DNA of 57,129 bases from an uncultured Bacteroidales bacterium. GTDB lineage: Bacteria > Bacteroidota > Bacteroidia > Bacteroidales > Paludibacteraceae. The notes under the pieces are model-generated. The model ran no database searches and was not told the DNA's origin. It saw only the letters and a list, made by a program, of their open reading frames with translations. Of this stretch, positions 7,581 to 16,170 are shown in pieces. The stretch is from positions 1 through 57,129 of the forward strand of contig ONJT01000015.1 of the NCBI GenBank assembly GCA_900318245.1, written 5' to 3'. A program made the position numbers and the translations under genes. Every line of letters begins with the position of its first letter. The stretch's first letter is position 1.

Positions 7581-8860
7581 AAATTTCTAACCGCGGTCAT
7601 AAATTGCTCTCCTCTGTCTTCGTACGATTTGAATAAATCGAAGCTTGCACAACACGGAGATAGCAAGACTGTATCTCCTTCTTTTGCAGCCTTATAGGCT
7701 CCTTGAATCGCATCCTGTAAATTGTTTGTATCGATGATGTTCAGGCCGAACGAATCAAAGTGCTCGTGGAGCTTCTCGTTATGGAGACCCATGAAGACGA
7801 GGGTGTGGCACTTGGAGCGGACGAGGTCGTCGATCTCGGAGTAGTCATTACCTTTGTCCTTGCCGCCGAGGATGAGGACGGTAGGAGTGGTCATGGACTC
7901 GAGGGCATACCAGCAGGAGTTGACATTGGTCGCTTTGGAGTCGTTGATGAAACGGACGCCGCGGACGGTAGCGACATACTGGAGTCGGTGCTCGACGCCT
8001 TGGAAGGTTTTGAGCGACTCGCGGATGATGTCTTTGCGAATACCGACGACGTTCGCCGCGATAGTAGCCGCCATGGAGTTCAAGACGTTATGGCGACCCT
8101 TGAGCGCCAGTTCGTCTTCGCCGACCGGCAGCGGGTTGGGACACGAGAAACCATAGGGATAGAGGGTGGCACCGAGGTTGAGACGCTTCAGCTCGCGGTC
8201 GATGACGGGGTCTTCCGCCCAGTAGATGAAGGCATCATCGGCGGTCTGGTTGCGGGTGATGCGGAACTTGGCGTCGACATAGTTCTGGAACTTAAAGTCA
8301 TAGCGGTCCAGATGATCCGGTGTGATATTCAGCAAGATGGCGATGTCGGCCTTGAAGTCATACATGTTATCGAGTTGGAAAGAGGAGAGCTCGATGACAT
8401 AATAGTCGTGGTGCTCGCGCGCGACCTGGAGGGCCAGCGAGTTACCGATATTCCCCGCGAGGCCGACATTGAGTCCGGCATTGCGGAGGATATAATAGAT
8501 GAGCGAAGTAGTGGTGGTCTTACCGTTCGAACCGGTGATACAGATCATCTTGGCATTCGTGTATCTTGCCGCAAATTCTATTTCAGAGATGATCGGTGTC
8601 CCTTGCGCTTGCAGTTTTTGAATCAGCGGCGCGGTCAACGGGATACCCGGCGATTTCACCACCTCATTCGCATTGAGTATCAACTCCTCGCTATGCTTTC
8701 CGTCCTCCCATTGCACACCGTTCTGATCCAACAGCGCGCGATACGGTTCACTGATCGTGCCGAAATCGGAGACAAAGACGTCAAAACCTTTGGTTTTGGC
8801 TAAGATGGCAGCGCCTGTTCCGGATTCGCCGGCGCCTAAAACAACAATTCGCTTGCTCAT
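7577..8860 (-). CDS. murD: UDP-N-acetylmuramoylalanine--D-glutamate ligase
   Basis: The product is 427 residues, the usual length. It adds D-glutamate to UDP-MurNAc-L-Ala using ATP in the cytoplasm. The N-terminal nucleotide-binding domain starts VVLGAGESG; the ATP loop GSNGKTTTTS is at residues 110-119; SSFQLD and LNITPDHLDRY (central domain) and INDSKATN, LILGGKDKG, LSPCCASFD (C-terminal domain) all match MurD. Its stop overlaps the ftsW start by four bases and its start is two bases from the mraY stop, so the three are tightly coupled. Confidence 0.96.
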   Translation of the reverse strand: MSKRIVVLGAGESGTGAAILAKTKGFDVFVSDFGTISEPYRALLDQNGVQWEDGKHSEELILNANEVVKSPGIPLTAPLIQKLQAQGTPIISEIEFAARYTNAKMICITGSNGKTTTTSLIYYILRNAGLNVGLAGNIGNSLALQVAREHHDYYVIELSSFQLDNMYDFKADIAILLNITPDHLDRYDFKFQNYVDAKFRITRNQTADDAFIYWAEDPVIDRELKRLNLGATLYPYGFSCPNPLPVGEDELALKGRHNVLNSMAATIAANVVGIRKDIIRESLKTFQGVEHRLQYVATVRGVRFINDSKATNVNSCWYALESMTTPTVLILGGKDKGNDYSEIDDLVRSKCHTLVFMGLHNEKLHEHFDSFGLNIIDTNNLQDAIQGAYKAAKEGDTVLLSPCCASFDLFKSYEDRGEQFMTAVRNL

Positions 8861-8862
8861 AA

Positions 8863-10146
8863 TTAACGTATTTTAAGGGTTAGGATAGTCAATGCGGCTA
8901 ATAAGAGGGTGACGATGCAGAAACGGAGGACGATCTTCTGCTCGTGGTGGAGGTTCTTATAGCCCTTGAAGAGGATGGTACAAGTGGGGTCGTTCTTGAG
9001 GACCTGCTCGACGGAGGTGCGGTAATGATCATGGAGCGGAGTGCGCTTCCAGATACGTACGTGTTGACCCCGTTTCTTGTAAAACTTATAGACCCGGGTC
9101 TGGAGGATGACGGAGACACTCTCCATCAAGAAGATACCGCAGAGGAGGGGCACGAGGAGTTCCTTATGGATGACCATGGCGCATACGCCGATGATGCCGC
9201 CGACGGTGAGGCTGCCGGTGTCACCAAGGAAGACCTGGGCGGGGAAGCCGTTGAACCAGAGGTAGCCGACGAGTGCGCCGACGAAAGAGGCCAGGAAGAC
9301 GACGAGTTCTTCGGAGCCGGGTATGTACATGACATCGAAATACTCGGCCCACACGACACTACCGGAGGTGTAGGCGAGGATGAGCAAGGCGATGGCGATG
9401 ATGGCGGAGTTGCCGGCACACATACCGTCCATGCCGTCGTTGAGGTTAGCGCCGTTGCTGACAGCGGCTACGACGAAGACGGTGAGGAGAACGAAGAAGA
9501 TCCAGCCGAAGCGGTATTTATTGTTCTCGCCGGTCCAGGAGAAGAGGTCGGCGTAGTTGAAGTTATGATGCTTGACGAAGGGGATGGTGGTCTGGGTGGA
9601 CTTGATCTCCGGGGTCTTCTCGACCACGACGACATTGTTCTCGATATGGGAGCTGACGACTTCGTTCATGCTGACGGCCGGACAGAAACGGAGGGTGAGT
9701 CCGACGATGAGTCCGAGGGTGACCTGGCCGGCGATCTTGACCCATCCGTTGAGTCCGTCTTTGTTCTTACGGAAGGTCTTGATATAGTCGTCGGCAAAGC
9801 CGAGAGCGCCCATGAGGAGGGTGGTGACGAGCATGAGGATCATGTATACGTTCGTCAGTTTGCCGAGCAGAAGGCAGGGCAGGAGGATGGCGGCGATGAC
9901 GATGAGTCCGCCCATGGTAGGCACACCTTTCTTCGCCACATTGAAGGGGTCGGTTTTCTCGTCGCGCTGGGTCTCGGAGATGTGGTGGCGCTTCATGAAG
10001 TTGATGAAGGAGTTGCCGAACCAGATGGAGGTGACGAGGGCGATGATGCCGGCGGTAATGGCGCGGAACGAAATATACGTCATAAGACGCGCTCCCGCCC
10101 AGTGGCCATACGTTGTGGTTAAATAATCGAGTAAATGATAAAGCAT
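8863..10146 (-). CDS. mraY: Phospho-MurNAc-pentapeptide translocase MraY
   Basis: An integral membrane enzyme of 427 residues that joins phospho-MurNAc-pentapeptide to undecaprenyl phosphate, making lipid I. Conserved motifs: KKGVPTMGG, the ADDY aspartates (FADDYIKTFRKN), NLNDGMDGMCAG, FLGDTGSL and the histidine stretch RTPLHDHY. The insert of about 60 residues between helices (near residues 160-215) is usual for Bacteroidetes MraY. Upstream lies one of the two multi-hairpin elements, whose A/T-rich flank has TAnnTTTG-like boxes facing this gene. Confidence 0.96.
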   Translation of the reverse strand: MLYHLLDYLTTTYGHWAGARLMTYISFRAITAGIIALVTSIWFGNSFINFMKRHHISETQRDEKTDPFNVAKKGVPTMGGLIVIAAILLPCLLLGKLTNVYMILMLVTTLLMGALGFADDYIKTFRKNKDGLNGWVKIAGQVTLGLIVGLTLRFCPAVSMNEVVSSHIENNVVVVEKTPEIKSTQTTIPFVKHHNFNYADLFSWTGENNKYRFGWIFFVLLTVFVVAAVSNGANLNDGMDGMCAGNSAIIAIALLILAYTSGSVVWAEYFDVMYIPGSEELVVFLASFVGALVGYLWFNGFPAQVFLGDTGSLTVGGIIGVCAMVIHKELLVPLLCGIFLMESVSVILQTRVYKFYKKRGQHVRIWKRTPLHDHYRTSVEQVLKNDPTCTILFKGYKNLHHEQKIVLRFCIVTLLLAALTILTLKIR

Positions 10147-10177
10147 TGTATTATATATTTTATATTAATCGAAAAAA

Positions 10178-10386
10178 GAAAAATAATAAAAATAAATCAA
10201 AAAATACCAAAAATAATTATTTATGTAAATAAACATAGATAAACTCTGCCGCTCCGTCATAGGCCCTGGCAGGCCTCCCGCATTCCGCGCCCCACCGCGC
10301 CCTTAAAAGTTAACTTTACGTGCCCGGCAGGGCATCGTACTGCACATCCGCAGGATGTATATGACAGAGCGTCAGCGATAAACATA
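10178..10386. repeat. Multi-hairpin intergenic element, copy A
   Basis: Fills the murE-mraY gap. A 75-bp A/T-rich left block (10178-10252) and a right block (10369-10386, GCGTCAGCGATAAACATA) are nearly identical to copy B at 14070-14278. Between them the sequence differs but the fold matches: closing stem P1 10250-10261 with 10360-10371 (11 of 12 pairs), P2 10261-10276, palindrome AAAGTTAACTTT 10306-10317, P3 10321-10334, P4 10344-10358 (6 bp, 3-nt loop). On the minus strand TATTTTTG (10215-10208) could act as a -7 box for mraY. No protein-coding content. It may be a structured RNA or a mobile palindromic element. Confidence 0.75.
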
Positions 10387-10417
10387 CATAAAATATTATT
10401 TATTATCGGCACTTAGT

Positions 10418-11896
10418 TTATATATACTTCTTTACTTGCTCGTGGTCGTCGAAGTGGGACTTGACGCCTTTGATGATCTGGTAGTCCTCGTGGCCTTTGC
10501 CGGCGATGAGGATGACGTCACCGGGTTGGGCGAGGGTGCAGGCGGTCTGGATGGCTGCGGCACGGTCTTCGATGACGAGGGTGGAGAGGAGTTCGTCGGG
10601 CGTGAGTCCGTCGGTCATGTCCTTAAGGATGGCTGCGGGTTCTTCGTCACGGGGGTTGTCGGAGGTGAGGATGAGTTGTTCGGAGCCGCGTTTGGCTATC
10701 TGCGCCATCATGGGCCGCTTTCCTTTATCTCTGTTTCCTCCACAGCCTACTACTGTGATGAGCTTCGCTGTCGGTTTCTTGATTTCCCTTATTGTTTGGA
10801 TGACGTTATCGACGGCATCGGGGGTGTGGGCATAATCGACGATGGCTGTCCAGCCCTTTTGGCTGCGGATGGTCTCGAAGCGTCCGTTGACAGGCGTGAG
10901 GGTGGATAAGACACGCAGGACGTCGAGTTCGTCAAAGCCGAGGTTGAGCGCGGCGCCGTATATACAGAGGAGGTTGGAGACGTTAAAGCGTCCAACGAGG
11001 GGCACGAAGACTTCTTTGCCGTTGAGGTTAAGGAGCATGCCGTCGAAGCCTTCCTCGAGAATCTGCGCGCGGTAGTCGGCCAGGGCGCGGGTGGAGTAGG
11101 TATGGACGGCGGCTTTGCAGTTCTGGGTCATGACGAGTCCGTTGCGGTCGTCTTTGTTGGTGACGGCGAAGGCCGTGGGTTTGAGTGAGTCGAAGAGTCG
11201 CTTCTTCGTATCGCGGTAGTTCTCGAAAGTCTTATGGTAGTCGATATGATCGCGCGTGAGGTTGGTGAAGAGTGCTCCGTCGAAGTCGAGTCCTGCTATG
11301 CGCTCCTGGGCGATGGCGTGCGAGGAGACCTCCATGAAGGCATGGGTGCAGCCCGCATCGACCATGCGGCGAAGGAGGCCGTTGAGTTCGATGGCGTCGG
11401 GCGTGGTATGGGTGGCGGGGACGGCTTCGGCCTCGATATAGTTGACGACCGTGGAGAGCAGTCCGGCCTTGTGACCGAGGGCACGCGTGAGCTTATAGAG
11501 AAGCGTGGCGATGGTGGTCTTGCCGTTGGTGCCGGTGACGCCGACGAGGGTGAGGGCTTTGGATGGTTCGCCGAACCATTTGGAAGCGAGGAGACCCAAG
11601 GCTTTATCGGTGTTATCCACCAGGATGTAGGTGGTAGGACGCTTCGCTTCAGGACGCGACAAGTCGCTACAGGGTTCAGGGAGATAGGCGCGGTCGCTTA
11701 ATACGACCGCAGCCGCGCCGTTGGCGACACAGGTGTCGATGAAGGTATGTCCATCAACTGCTGTGCCGACTTGGGCTACAAAGAGGTCGCCGGCGCCGAT
11801 ACGGCGGCTGTCGAAATGCAAGGACCGGATGTCTTTATTTACGTCACCGATGACTTCGATCGGATCAATGACTGAAAGTAATTCGCTTAAAAGCAT
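10418..11896 (-). CDS. murE: UDP-MurNAc-tripeptide ligase MurE (meso-DAP type)
   Basis: The product is 492 residues. It adds meso-diaminopimelate to UDP-MurNAc-L-Ala-D-Glu. The ATP loop GTNGKTT is at residues 122-128, TTPDA follows for substrate binding, and DNPRDEEP near residue 415 is the signature that selects meso-DAP rather than lysine. VDYAHTPDAV and GCGGNRDKGKRP are also family hallmarks. The gene is 39 bases after ftsI and is separated from mraY by the multi-hairpin element. Confidence 0.96.
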   Translation of the reverse strand: MLLSELLSVIDPIEVIGDVNKDIRSLHFDSRRIGAGDLFVAQVGTAVDGHTFIDTCVANGAAAVVLSDRAYLPEPCSDLSRPEAKRPTTYILVDNTDKALGLLASKWFGEPSKALTLVGVTGTNGKTTIATLLYKLTRALGHKAGLLSTVVNYIEAEAVPATHTTPDAIELNGLLRRMVDAGCTHAFMEVSSHAIAQERIAGLDFDGALFTNLTRDHIDYHKTFENYRDTKKRLFDSLKPTAFAVTNKDDRNGLVMTQNCKAAVHTYSTRALADYRAQILEEGFDGMLLNLNGKEVFVPLVGRFNVSNLLCIYGAALNLGFDELDVLRVLSTLTPVNGRFETIRSQKGWTAIVDYAHTPDAVDNVIQTIREIKKPTAKLITVVGCGGNRDKGKRPMMAQIAKRGSEQLILTSDNPRDEEPAAILKDMTDGLTPDELLSTLVIEDRAAAIQTACTLAQPGDVILIAGKGHEDYQIIKGVKSHFDDHEQVKKYI

Positions 11897-11935
11897 ATCG
11901 TTGGGGTTGTTTTAAAAATAAAACAAAAATGCACA

Positions 11936-13732
11936 TTATCTTTTTTCTAGTTTGCGTTCGCCGTTTTTATAGACGTAGCAGCCGGTGTATGCCATGGTTT
12001 TCTCGGCGATGAGGCGGACGGCGGTGCCGCAGTCCATGCCTGCGTCATAGGGGAACTGCGGATCCTCAATCATGCAGATACAGGTGTATTGCGGGTTGTC
12101 TTCGGGGAAATAGCCGACGAAGGTCATGCGGTGGTGTTTGCCTGAGTAGCCGTGCCCGGGGATGAAAAGCTGCGCCGTGCCCGTCTTGCCGGCAATAGAC
12201 ACCCATCGTGACTGGGCCTTGCGGCTCCACGGCTTGGCGGCCGCTGTGCCTAAATGGTCATCCCAGACGACATCATGGAGCGCACCCTGTATGCCCCGCA
12301 GCGTACGGGACGAGCAGATAGACGACTTGACCACTTCCGGGCGGAACGTACGGACATTCTCACCGTTCTGGCGGATAGCCGTGACGAGCATGGGACGCAT
12401 CATCCGTCCGTCGTTGGCGATGGCGTTATAGAACATGAGGATCTGCATGGGACTGAGTTCGACGGAGTAGCCATACGACATCTTACTGAGGGTGACGGTG
12501 TCACGGGGTATGTCGATACGCACCTTGTCGGCGCCGGGTATCTCGCAGTAGACGCTGTCCATGAGTCCCATGCGCTCGATACGCCGCACGAACTTCTTCG
12601 CGGAGCCTTCGTAGGAGCGCGTGATGAGTTTGGCGAGGGCGATATTCGAGGACACGGCGAGGGCCGAGCGGACGGTGAGGAGGGTGTCCATAGGGTGGGC
12701 GTCGGTATGCTTGACCGAGAAATACTGCCAGGGCTGGCGGCTGATAGAGACGGTGTCGTCAATACCTATCTTATCGTCATCAAGCGCCGCGACGAGTGCG
12801 ATGGTCTTGAAGGTGGAGCCGGGTTCGACACGCTGGACGGCATGGTTCTGCGCCTCGAAATAGTCTTCGGACTGCGGGTCGCGGTCGAGGTTGGCGATGG
12901 CGCGTATATAGCCGGTCTTGGTCTCCATGAGGATGGCGCAGCCCCACTTAGCGTGGCGCTCGACGGTCTTGGCCATGAGGACGTTCTCGACGATATCCTG
13001 AAGGTTGGCGTCAATCGTGGTGACGACGTCGAGTCCGTCTTGGGCTTCGATCTCGGTGACGGACTCGTTACGTCCGCCGATACGCTGGATAGAGCTCATG
13101 CCGTCGATGCCCCGGAGTTCTTTGTCGAAGCGCTTCTCGAGGCCGGAGTTACCGCCACCTCCGTCGCCGTAGATACCGCCGATAGTGCGGCTGGCGAGGA
13201 TGCCGAAGGGTTTGATACGGCGGTACTGGTCTTCGAAGAAGACGCCGGATTTATATTTGCCTTTCTTGAGCAGCGGGTTGCGCTCGAGTTCGCGGCGCTG
13301 GAGGTAGTTGATACGATGGTCGCAGACACGGAGGCGTTTGTTGGAACGGAGGTACGCCCGCGTGATGCGCGCTTTGTACTCCGCCTGCGTGTGCTCGGGT
13401 ACGATGATAGACAGATCGCGCGCGAGGGTGTCGATATAAGTGGTGAAGAGATGGCCGTTGTTGTCGTGGAGAGCAGGTACGCTCGCGTCCATGTACATGT
13501 AGTACTGGGGCATGCTGGAAGCGAGGAACTGGCCGTTGCAGTCGAGGATGTTACCGCGCGTGGCCTGGATGGGTTTGCGCGTCGGCACTTGTTTCTCCGC
13601 TACTTTGAGCCACTCGTCGCGCTCTACGGTCTGGACGTAGATGATCTTGCCCATGACGGCGAGGAAGCCGCATAGGATGACTGCGAAGATAATCGCAAAG
13701 CGCCAGACCGTATTTCGTTGCTCATCAATCAT
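11936..13732 (-). CDS. ftsI: Septal transpeptidase FtsI (PBP3 type)
   Basis: The protein has 598 residues with one N-terminal membrane helix (about residues 11-33), a dimerisation domain and a penicillin-binding transpeptidase domain. Active-site motifs are STFK (306-309, nucleophile Ser306), SSN (361-363) and KTG (516-518). It cross-links septal peptidoglycan with FtsW. The chain ends about 80 residues after KTG, so the C-terminal PASTA domain seen in many Bacteroidetes homologues is absent. The start overlaps the ftsL-like gene by eight bases. Confidence 0.94.
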   Translation of the reverse strand: MIDEQRNTVWRFAIIFAVILCGFLAVMGKIIYVQTVERDEWLKVAEKQVPTRKPIQATRGNILDCNGQFLASSMPQYYMYMDASVPALHDNNGHLFTTYIDTLARDLSIIVPEHTQAEYKARITRAYLRSNKRLRVCDHRINYLQRRELERNPLLKKGKYKSGVFFEDQYRRIKPFGILASRTIGGIYGDGGGGNSGLEKRFDKELRGIDGMSSIQRIGGRNESVTEIEAQDGLDVVTTIDANLQDIVENVLMAKTVERHAKWGCAILMETKTGYIRAIANLDRDPQSEDYFEAQNHAVQRVEPGSTFKTIALVAALDDDKIGIDDTVSISRQPWQYFSVKHTDAHPMDTLLTVRSALAVSSNIALAKLITRSYEGSAKKFVRRIERMGLMDSVYCEIPGADKVRIDIPRDTVTLSKMSYGYSVELSPMQILMFYNAIANDGRMMRPMLVTAIRQNGENVRTFRPEVVKSSICSSRTLRGIQGALHDVVWDDHLGTAAAKPWSRKAQSRWVSIAGKTGTAQLFIPGHGYSGKHHRMTFVGYFPEDNPQYTCICMIEDPQFPYDAGMDCGTAVRLIAEKTMAYTGCYVYKNGERKLEKR

Positions 13733-14045
13733 GGGTTATCTTTGTGGGTGGGATGCGGTTTTCCTGGAGGGTGCTGCCTTGTTCGCGGAGGGCTGCGGCG
13801 ACCTGGGATTGGCGGGTGGTGTTGGTGAGTTGGGCACTGATGGTCATATAGCGGAACTTGGCATCGAGCATCTCTTTCTTGGTGTCGGTGAGTCGGTGCT
13901 GCTGGCGGGCGGCCTGGTAGCCCATGAAGATATAGACGAAGACCAGCACGACGATGAGGGCGATGAGCGGGTATTGCTCACGGATGGCTTTGCTTCGCAA
14001 AACATCACCATTTAACCAAGATTGTATGTCATGTGTCGCTGCCAT
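13725..14045 (-). CDS. ftsL: FtsL-like division protein
   Basis: A 106-residue bitopic protein: about 25 cytoplasmic residues, a membrane helix (LIALIVVLVFVYIFMGYQ) and a short periplasmic coiled-coil (RLTDTKKEMLDAKFRYMTIS). Its size, topology and position between rsmH and ftsI identify it as the FtsL-like protein of the Bacteroidetes cluster, which scaffolds FtsW and FtsI; sequence similarity to classical FtsL is slight. It overlaps ftsI by eight bases and is preceded by copy B of the multi-hairpin element. Confidence 0.82.
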   Translation of the reverse strand: MAATHDIQSWLNGDVLRSKAIREQYPLIALIVVLVFVYIFMGYQAARQQHRLTDTKKEMLDAKFRYMTISAQLTNTTRQSQVAAALREQGSTLQENRIPPTKITHD

Positions 14046-14069
14046 TGGTTAATATATATAATCAAAAAC

Positions 14070-14278
14070 AAAAATAATAAAAATAAATCCAAAAATACCA
14101 AAAATAATTATTTATGTAAATAAACCTAAATAAACTCTGCCGCACAGGCGTTAACGCTTAGCAGCGTCCTGCGCTGCACCCCCAACGACTCCCCGTACAA
14201 ATAAATTTGACGGTAGCCCTTGTGGCTACACCGCACCTCCATAGGAGGTAAACACCTGTTGCGTCAGCGATAAACATA
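14070..14278. repeat. Multi-hairpin intergenic element, copy B
   Basis: Fills the rsmH-ftsL gap. Flanks match copy A (left block 14070-14143, right block 14261-14278). The 123-nt interior folds as in copy A despite different sequence: P1 14141-14155 with 14248-14263, P2 14161-14177 (6 bp), palindrome CAAATAAATTTG 14198-14209, P3 14213-14229 (6 bp), P4 14235-14249 (6 bp, 3-nt loop). Counted from the P1 start, P3 lies at 71/72 nt and P4 at 94/94 nt in the two copies. In P4 the third pair is A-T in copy A and C-G in copy B, a compensatory change. Confidence 0.75.
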
Positions 14279-14288
14279 AATAAATAAT

Positions 14289-15188
14289 TTATAGTTCCTT
14301 TTTCTCTGCGATGCGGAGTTTGGCGCTGCGGGCGCGGGGGTTGAGGGCGACTTCTTCAGGGCTGGCTTCGCGGCCTTTCTCGATGAGGGTGAAAGGCGTG
14401 AGGATATTACCGTAGAAATCTTTCTCGATGGTGCCCTCGAGGTTTCCGCTACGGAGGAAGTTCTTCACGAGTCGGTCTTCGAGGGAGTGGTAGGTGAGGA
14501 TGGCGATACGTCCACCCGGGGCGAGCAGGTCACGTGCGGCGACGAGCATGTCACGGAGAGCGCCGAGTTCATCGTTGACCTCGATACGCAGGGCCTGGAA
14601 GAGTCGCGCGAGTTCTTTGGAGCGCTCGGCGGGTATACGCGAGGCGGCGACGAGGTCTTCGGTGCGGAGAATCGCTTTCTGAGAGCGCGCCCGGCAGAGG
14701 TTTTTCGCGATGGCGCGACCGCTGTTGAGTTCGCCGTAGAGGTAGAAGATGCGCGCGAGGTCTTCTTCGGAATAGGTGTTGACGATGTCGGCGGCGGTGC
14801 GCTTGGCGGTCTGGTTCATCCGCATGTCGAGTGGTGCCGGAAAACGGAAGCTGAAGCCGCGTTCGGGACAGTCGAAATGGTGGAAGCTGACGCCGAGGTC
14901 GGCGAGGAGTCCGTCGATGGCGGTGACGCCGTAGTAGTCGAGCCAGTTGCGGAGGTATCGGAAGTTACTATGCACGAAGGTCCACCGCGGGTCGTCGATG
15001 GCGTTGGTGAGCGCATCGGCATCCTGGTCGAGGGAATATAGGTGCCCTAGGTGTCCTAGGTTTCCCAGGATAGCACGCGAATGTCCACCACCACCAAAGG
15101 TGACGTCCACATAAACGCCCTCGGGTTTGATATTCAAACCTTCGATCGTTTCCTTTAACATTGCCGGGATGTGGTAGACGGTGGACAT
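14289..15188 (-). CDS. rsmH: 16S rRNA (cytosine1402-N4)-methyltransferase RsmH
   Basis: The product is 299 residues (also known as MraW). It methylates N4 of C1402 in the ribosomal P site using SAM. Motifs: HIPAML at the N-terminus, VDVTFGGGGHSRAIL near residues 27-41 (SAM loop), DQDADAL, DGLLADLGVS and the C-terminal TYHSLEDRLVKNF. A loop near residue 45 (LGNLGHLGHLYSL) is coded by a 9-bp tandem array (15042-15068), slightly longer than usual. It follows mraZ by 24 bases, a gap filled by TTTAATG repeats. Confidence 0.95.
   Translation of the reverse strand: MSTVYHIPAMLKETIEGLNIKPEGVYVDVTFGGGGHSRAILGNLGHLGHLYSLDQDADALTNAIDDPRWTFVHSNFRYLRNWLDYYGVTAIDGLLADLGVSFHHFDCPERGFSFRFPAPLDMRMNQTAKRTAADIVNTYSEEDLARIFYLYGELNSGRAIAKNLCRARSQKAILRTEDLVAASRIPAERSKELARLFQALRIEVNDELGALRDMLVAARDLLAPGGRIAILTYHSLEDRLVKNFLRSGNLEGTIEKDFYGNILTPFTLIEKGREASPEEVALNPRARSAKLRIAEKKEL
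15042..15068. repeat. 9-bp tandem array inside rsmH
   Basis: Three units on the plus strand: GTGCCCTAG, GTGTCCTAG, GTTTCCCAG. They share a CCTAGG core with arrays at 29705-29734 and 51541-51612 and encode the LGNLGHLGH loop. Confidence 0.75.
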
Positions 15189-15189
15189 T

Positions 15190-15222
15190 GTTTAATGTTT
15201 AATGTTTAATGTTTAATGTTTA
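15190..15222. repeat. TTTAATG tandem array, mraZ-rsmH gap
   Basis: Four perfect 7-bp units TTTAATG plus a partial fifth span the whole gap between mraZ and rsmH and include the mraZ stop region. Confidence 0.95.
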
Positions 15223-15665
15223 GGGGACATTTTGGCACGGAGGCGGGCGGCGAGTTCGGTTTGCGAGAGTCGTTTAGCCGCGAAGGTGTCGGGTGTCCAG
15301 AGTGCGAAGCGGTCGAGCATGCCGACAAAGAGCACGTCGTTTTGCGCTCCGATGGTTTCGAGGTTCTTACGCTGGAGGAGGATACGTCCCTGGCCGTCCA
15401 TCTCGAGGTACTCGGCATCCGCCATGAACTGCATGAGGATGAGTTGGTCTTCGGGATCCCACTCGTCGAGTGCGGCGCGGAGGGTCTCCACTTTCTCGTT
15501 CCACACCGCTTCGGGGTAGAACATAAGGCACTCGTTGTCGGTGTCGCGGCGCATGACGATACGTTTGGCGTTCGTCTCGGCCAGGATGCGGCGGTAGGTG
15601 GCGGGGATGAAGATACGTCCCTTCTCGTCCAAGCGTCCTTCGATATTTCCTACGAATGTTTGCAT
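15213..15665 (-). CDS. mraZ: Transcriptional regulator MraZ
   Basis: A 150-residue protein with two AbrB-like MraZ domains. It starts MQTFVGNIEGRLDEKGR, the family's usual opening, and has the second repeat motif DGQGRILLQRKNLE. MraZ binds repeats upstream of its own operon and represses the division cluster, and also affects rRNA methyltransferase RsmH. The start at 15665 is chosen because it gives the canonical N-terminus; a TTG 21 bases upstream lies in a 7-bp repeat. It is the first gene of the operon, with a -7 box at 15724-15731. Confidence 0.93.
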   Translation of the reverse strand: MQTFVGNIEGRLDEKGRIFIPATYRRILAETNAKRIVMRRDTDNECLMFYPEAVWNEKVETLRAALDEWDPEDQLILMQFMADAEYLEMDGQGRILLQRKNLETIGAQNDVLFVGMLDRFALWTPDTFAAKRLSQTELAARLRAKMSPKH

Positions 15666-15672
15666 ATAGGGG

Positions 15673-15707
15673 TTAGTTGTTAGCAATTAGCTATTAGTAG
15701 TTAGCTG
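15673..15707. repeat. TTAGNNN 7-bp tandem array in mraZ leader
   Basis: Five units TTAGTTG, TTAGCAA, TTAGCTA, TTAGTAG, TTAGCTG between the mraZ promoter and start codon. They lie where MraZ-binding repeats might be expected, but the usual MraZ box is not evident, so that link is speculative. Confidence 0.85.
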
Positions 15708-15723
15708 TTTTATGAATTCCGGC

Positions 15724-15731
15724 GCAAAGGT
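15724..15731 (-). promoter_or_regulatory. Promoter -7 box of the division cluster
   Basis: TACCTTTG then CGCCGG on the minus strand, preceded by an A/T-rich stretch. It lies 59 bases upstream of mraZ and would drive mraZ-rsmH-ftsL and beyond. GAATTC sites flank it on both sides. Confidence 0.65.
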
Positions 15732-15949
15732 ACAAAAAATATTTGAATTCCACCACATTTCCCCACAAAAAATTTTATTAATTGTTTTATTAACAGTGTT
15801 TTGACAGGTGTGGCGGACAATAAAGCAACTGAAAATCAATAACTTAAGTGAGTTATTAACATTTTAATGAAAAGTGGGGTAAAATGGGGTAGTATGTTTT
15901 GCACCGCAATTTTTTTGCATGAAAACTTGCAAGAATAAAAAAAAAGCAG

Positions 15950-15957
15950 TACTTTTG
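15950..15957 (+). promoter_or_regulatory. Promoter -7 box of the tRNA-Leu transcript
   Basis: TACTTTTG followed by CACCG, with TTGC (15927-15930) 19 bases upstream as a -33 element. The 120-nt leader before the tRNA holds a C/G-rich run (CCCCACCGGGGCCCCCG) and no gene. A weaker TATGTTTTGCACCGC occurs near 15892. Confidence 0.6.
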
Positions 15958-16084
15958 CACCGAAATTTTACAAACCCCACCGGGGCCCCCGAAAATTTTT
16001 AATTTTAGGGGAGAGCGGAGGCACAAGTCGTCCCTTTGATTTAGCGGAGCGGTATCAATATTACGAACTTGTTGCCGAACGCGA

Positions 16085-16166
16085 GCGGCATTGGCGGAAT
16101 TGGTAGACGCGCCAGACTTAGGATCTGGTTCCGAGAGGAGTGAAAGTTCGAGTCTTTTATGCCGCA
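16085..16166 (+). tRNA. tRNA-Leu (anticodon TAG)
   Basis: Acceptor arms GCGGCAT and ATGCCGC pair fully with discriminator A at 16166. The D stem is GCG/CGC around GAATTGGTAGA; the anticodon stem CCAGA/TCTGG holds loop CTTAGGA, anticodon TAG, reading CUA leucine codons. A long variable arm (TTCCGAGAGGAGT) is typical of class II tRNA-Leu, and the T loop is TTCGAGT. CCA is not encoded. The lipoprotein gene begins four bases after the tRNA. Confidence 0.95.
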
Positions 16167-16170
16167 CGAT

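Noticed and set aside
10178-10386. Simple rho-independent terminators after murE
   Set aside because: Several hairpins are enclosed by a long closing stem and duplicated at a second locus; the hairpins are not each followed by T tracts.
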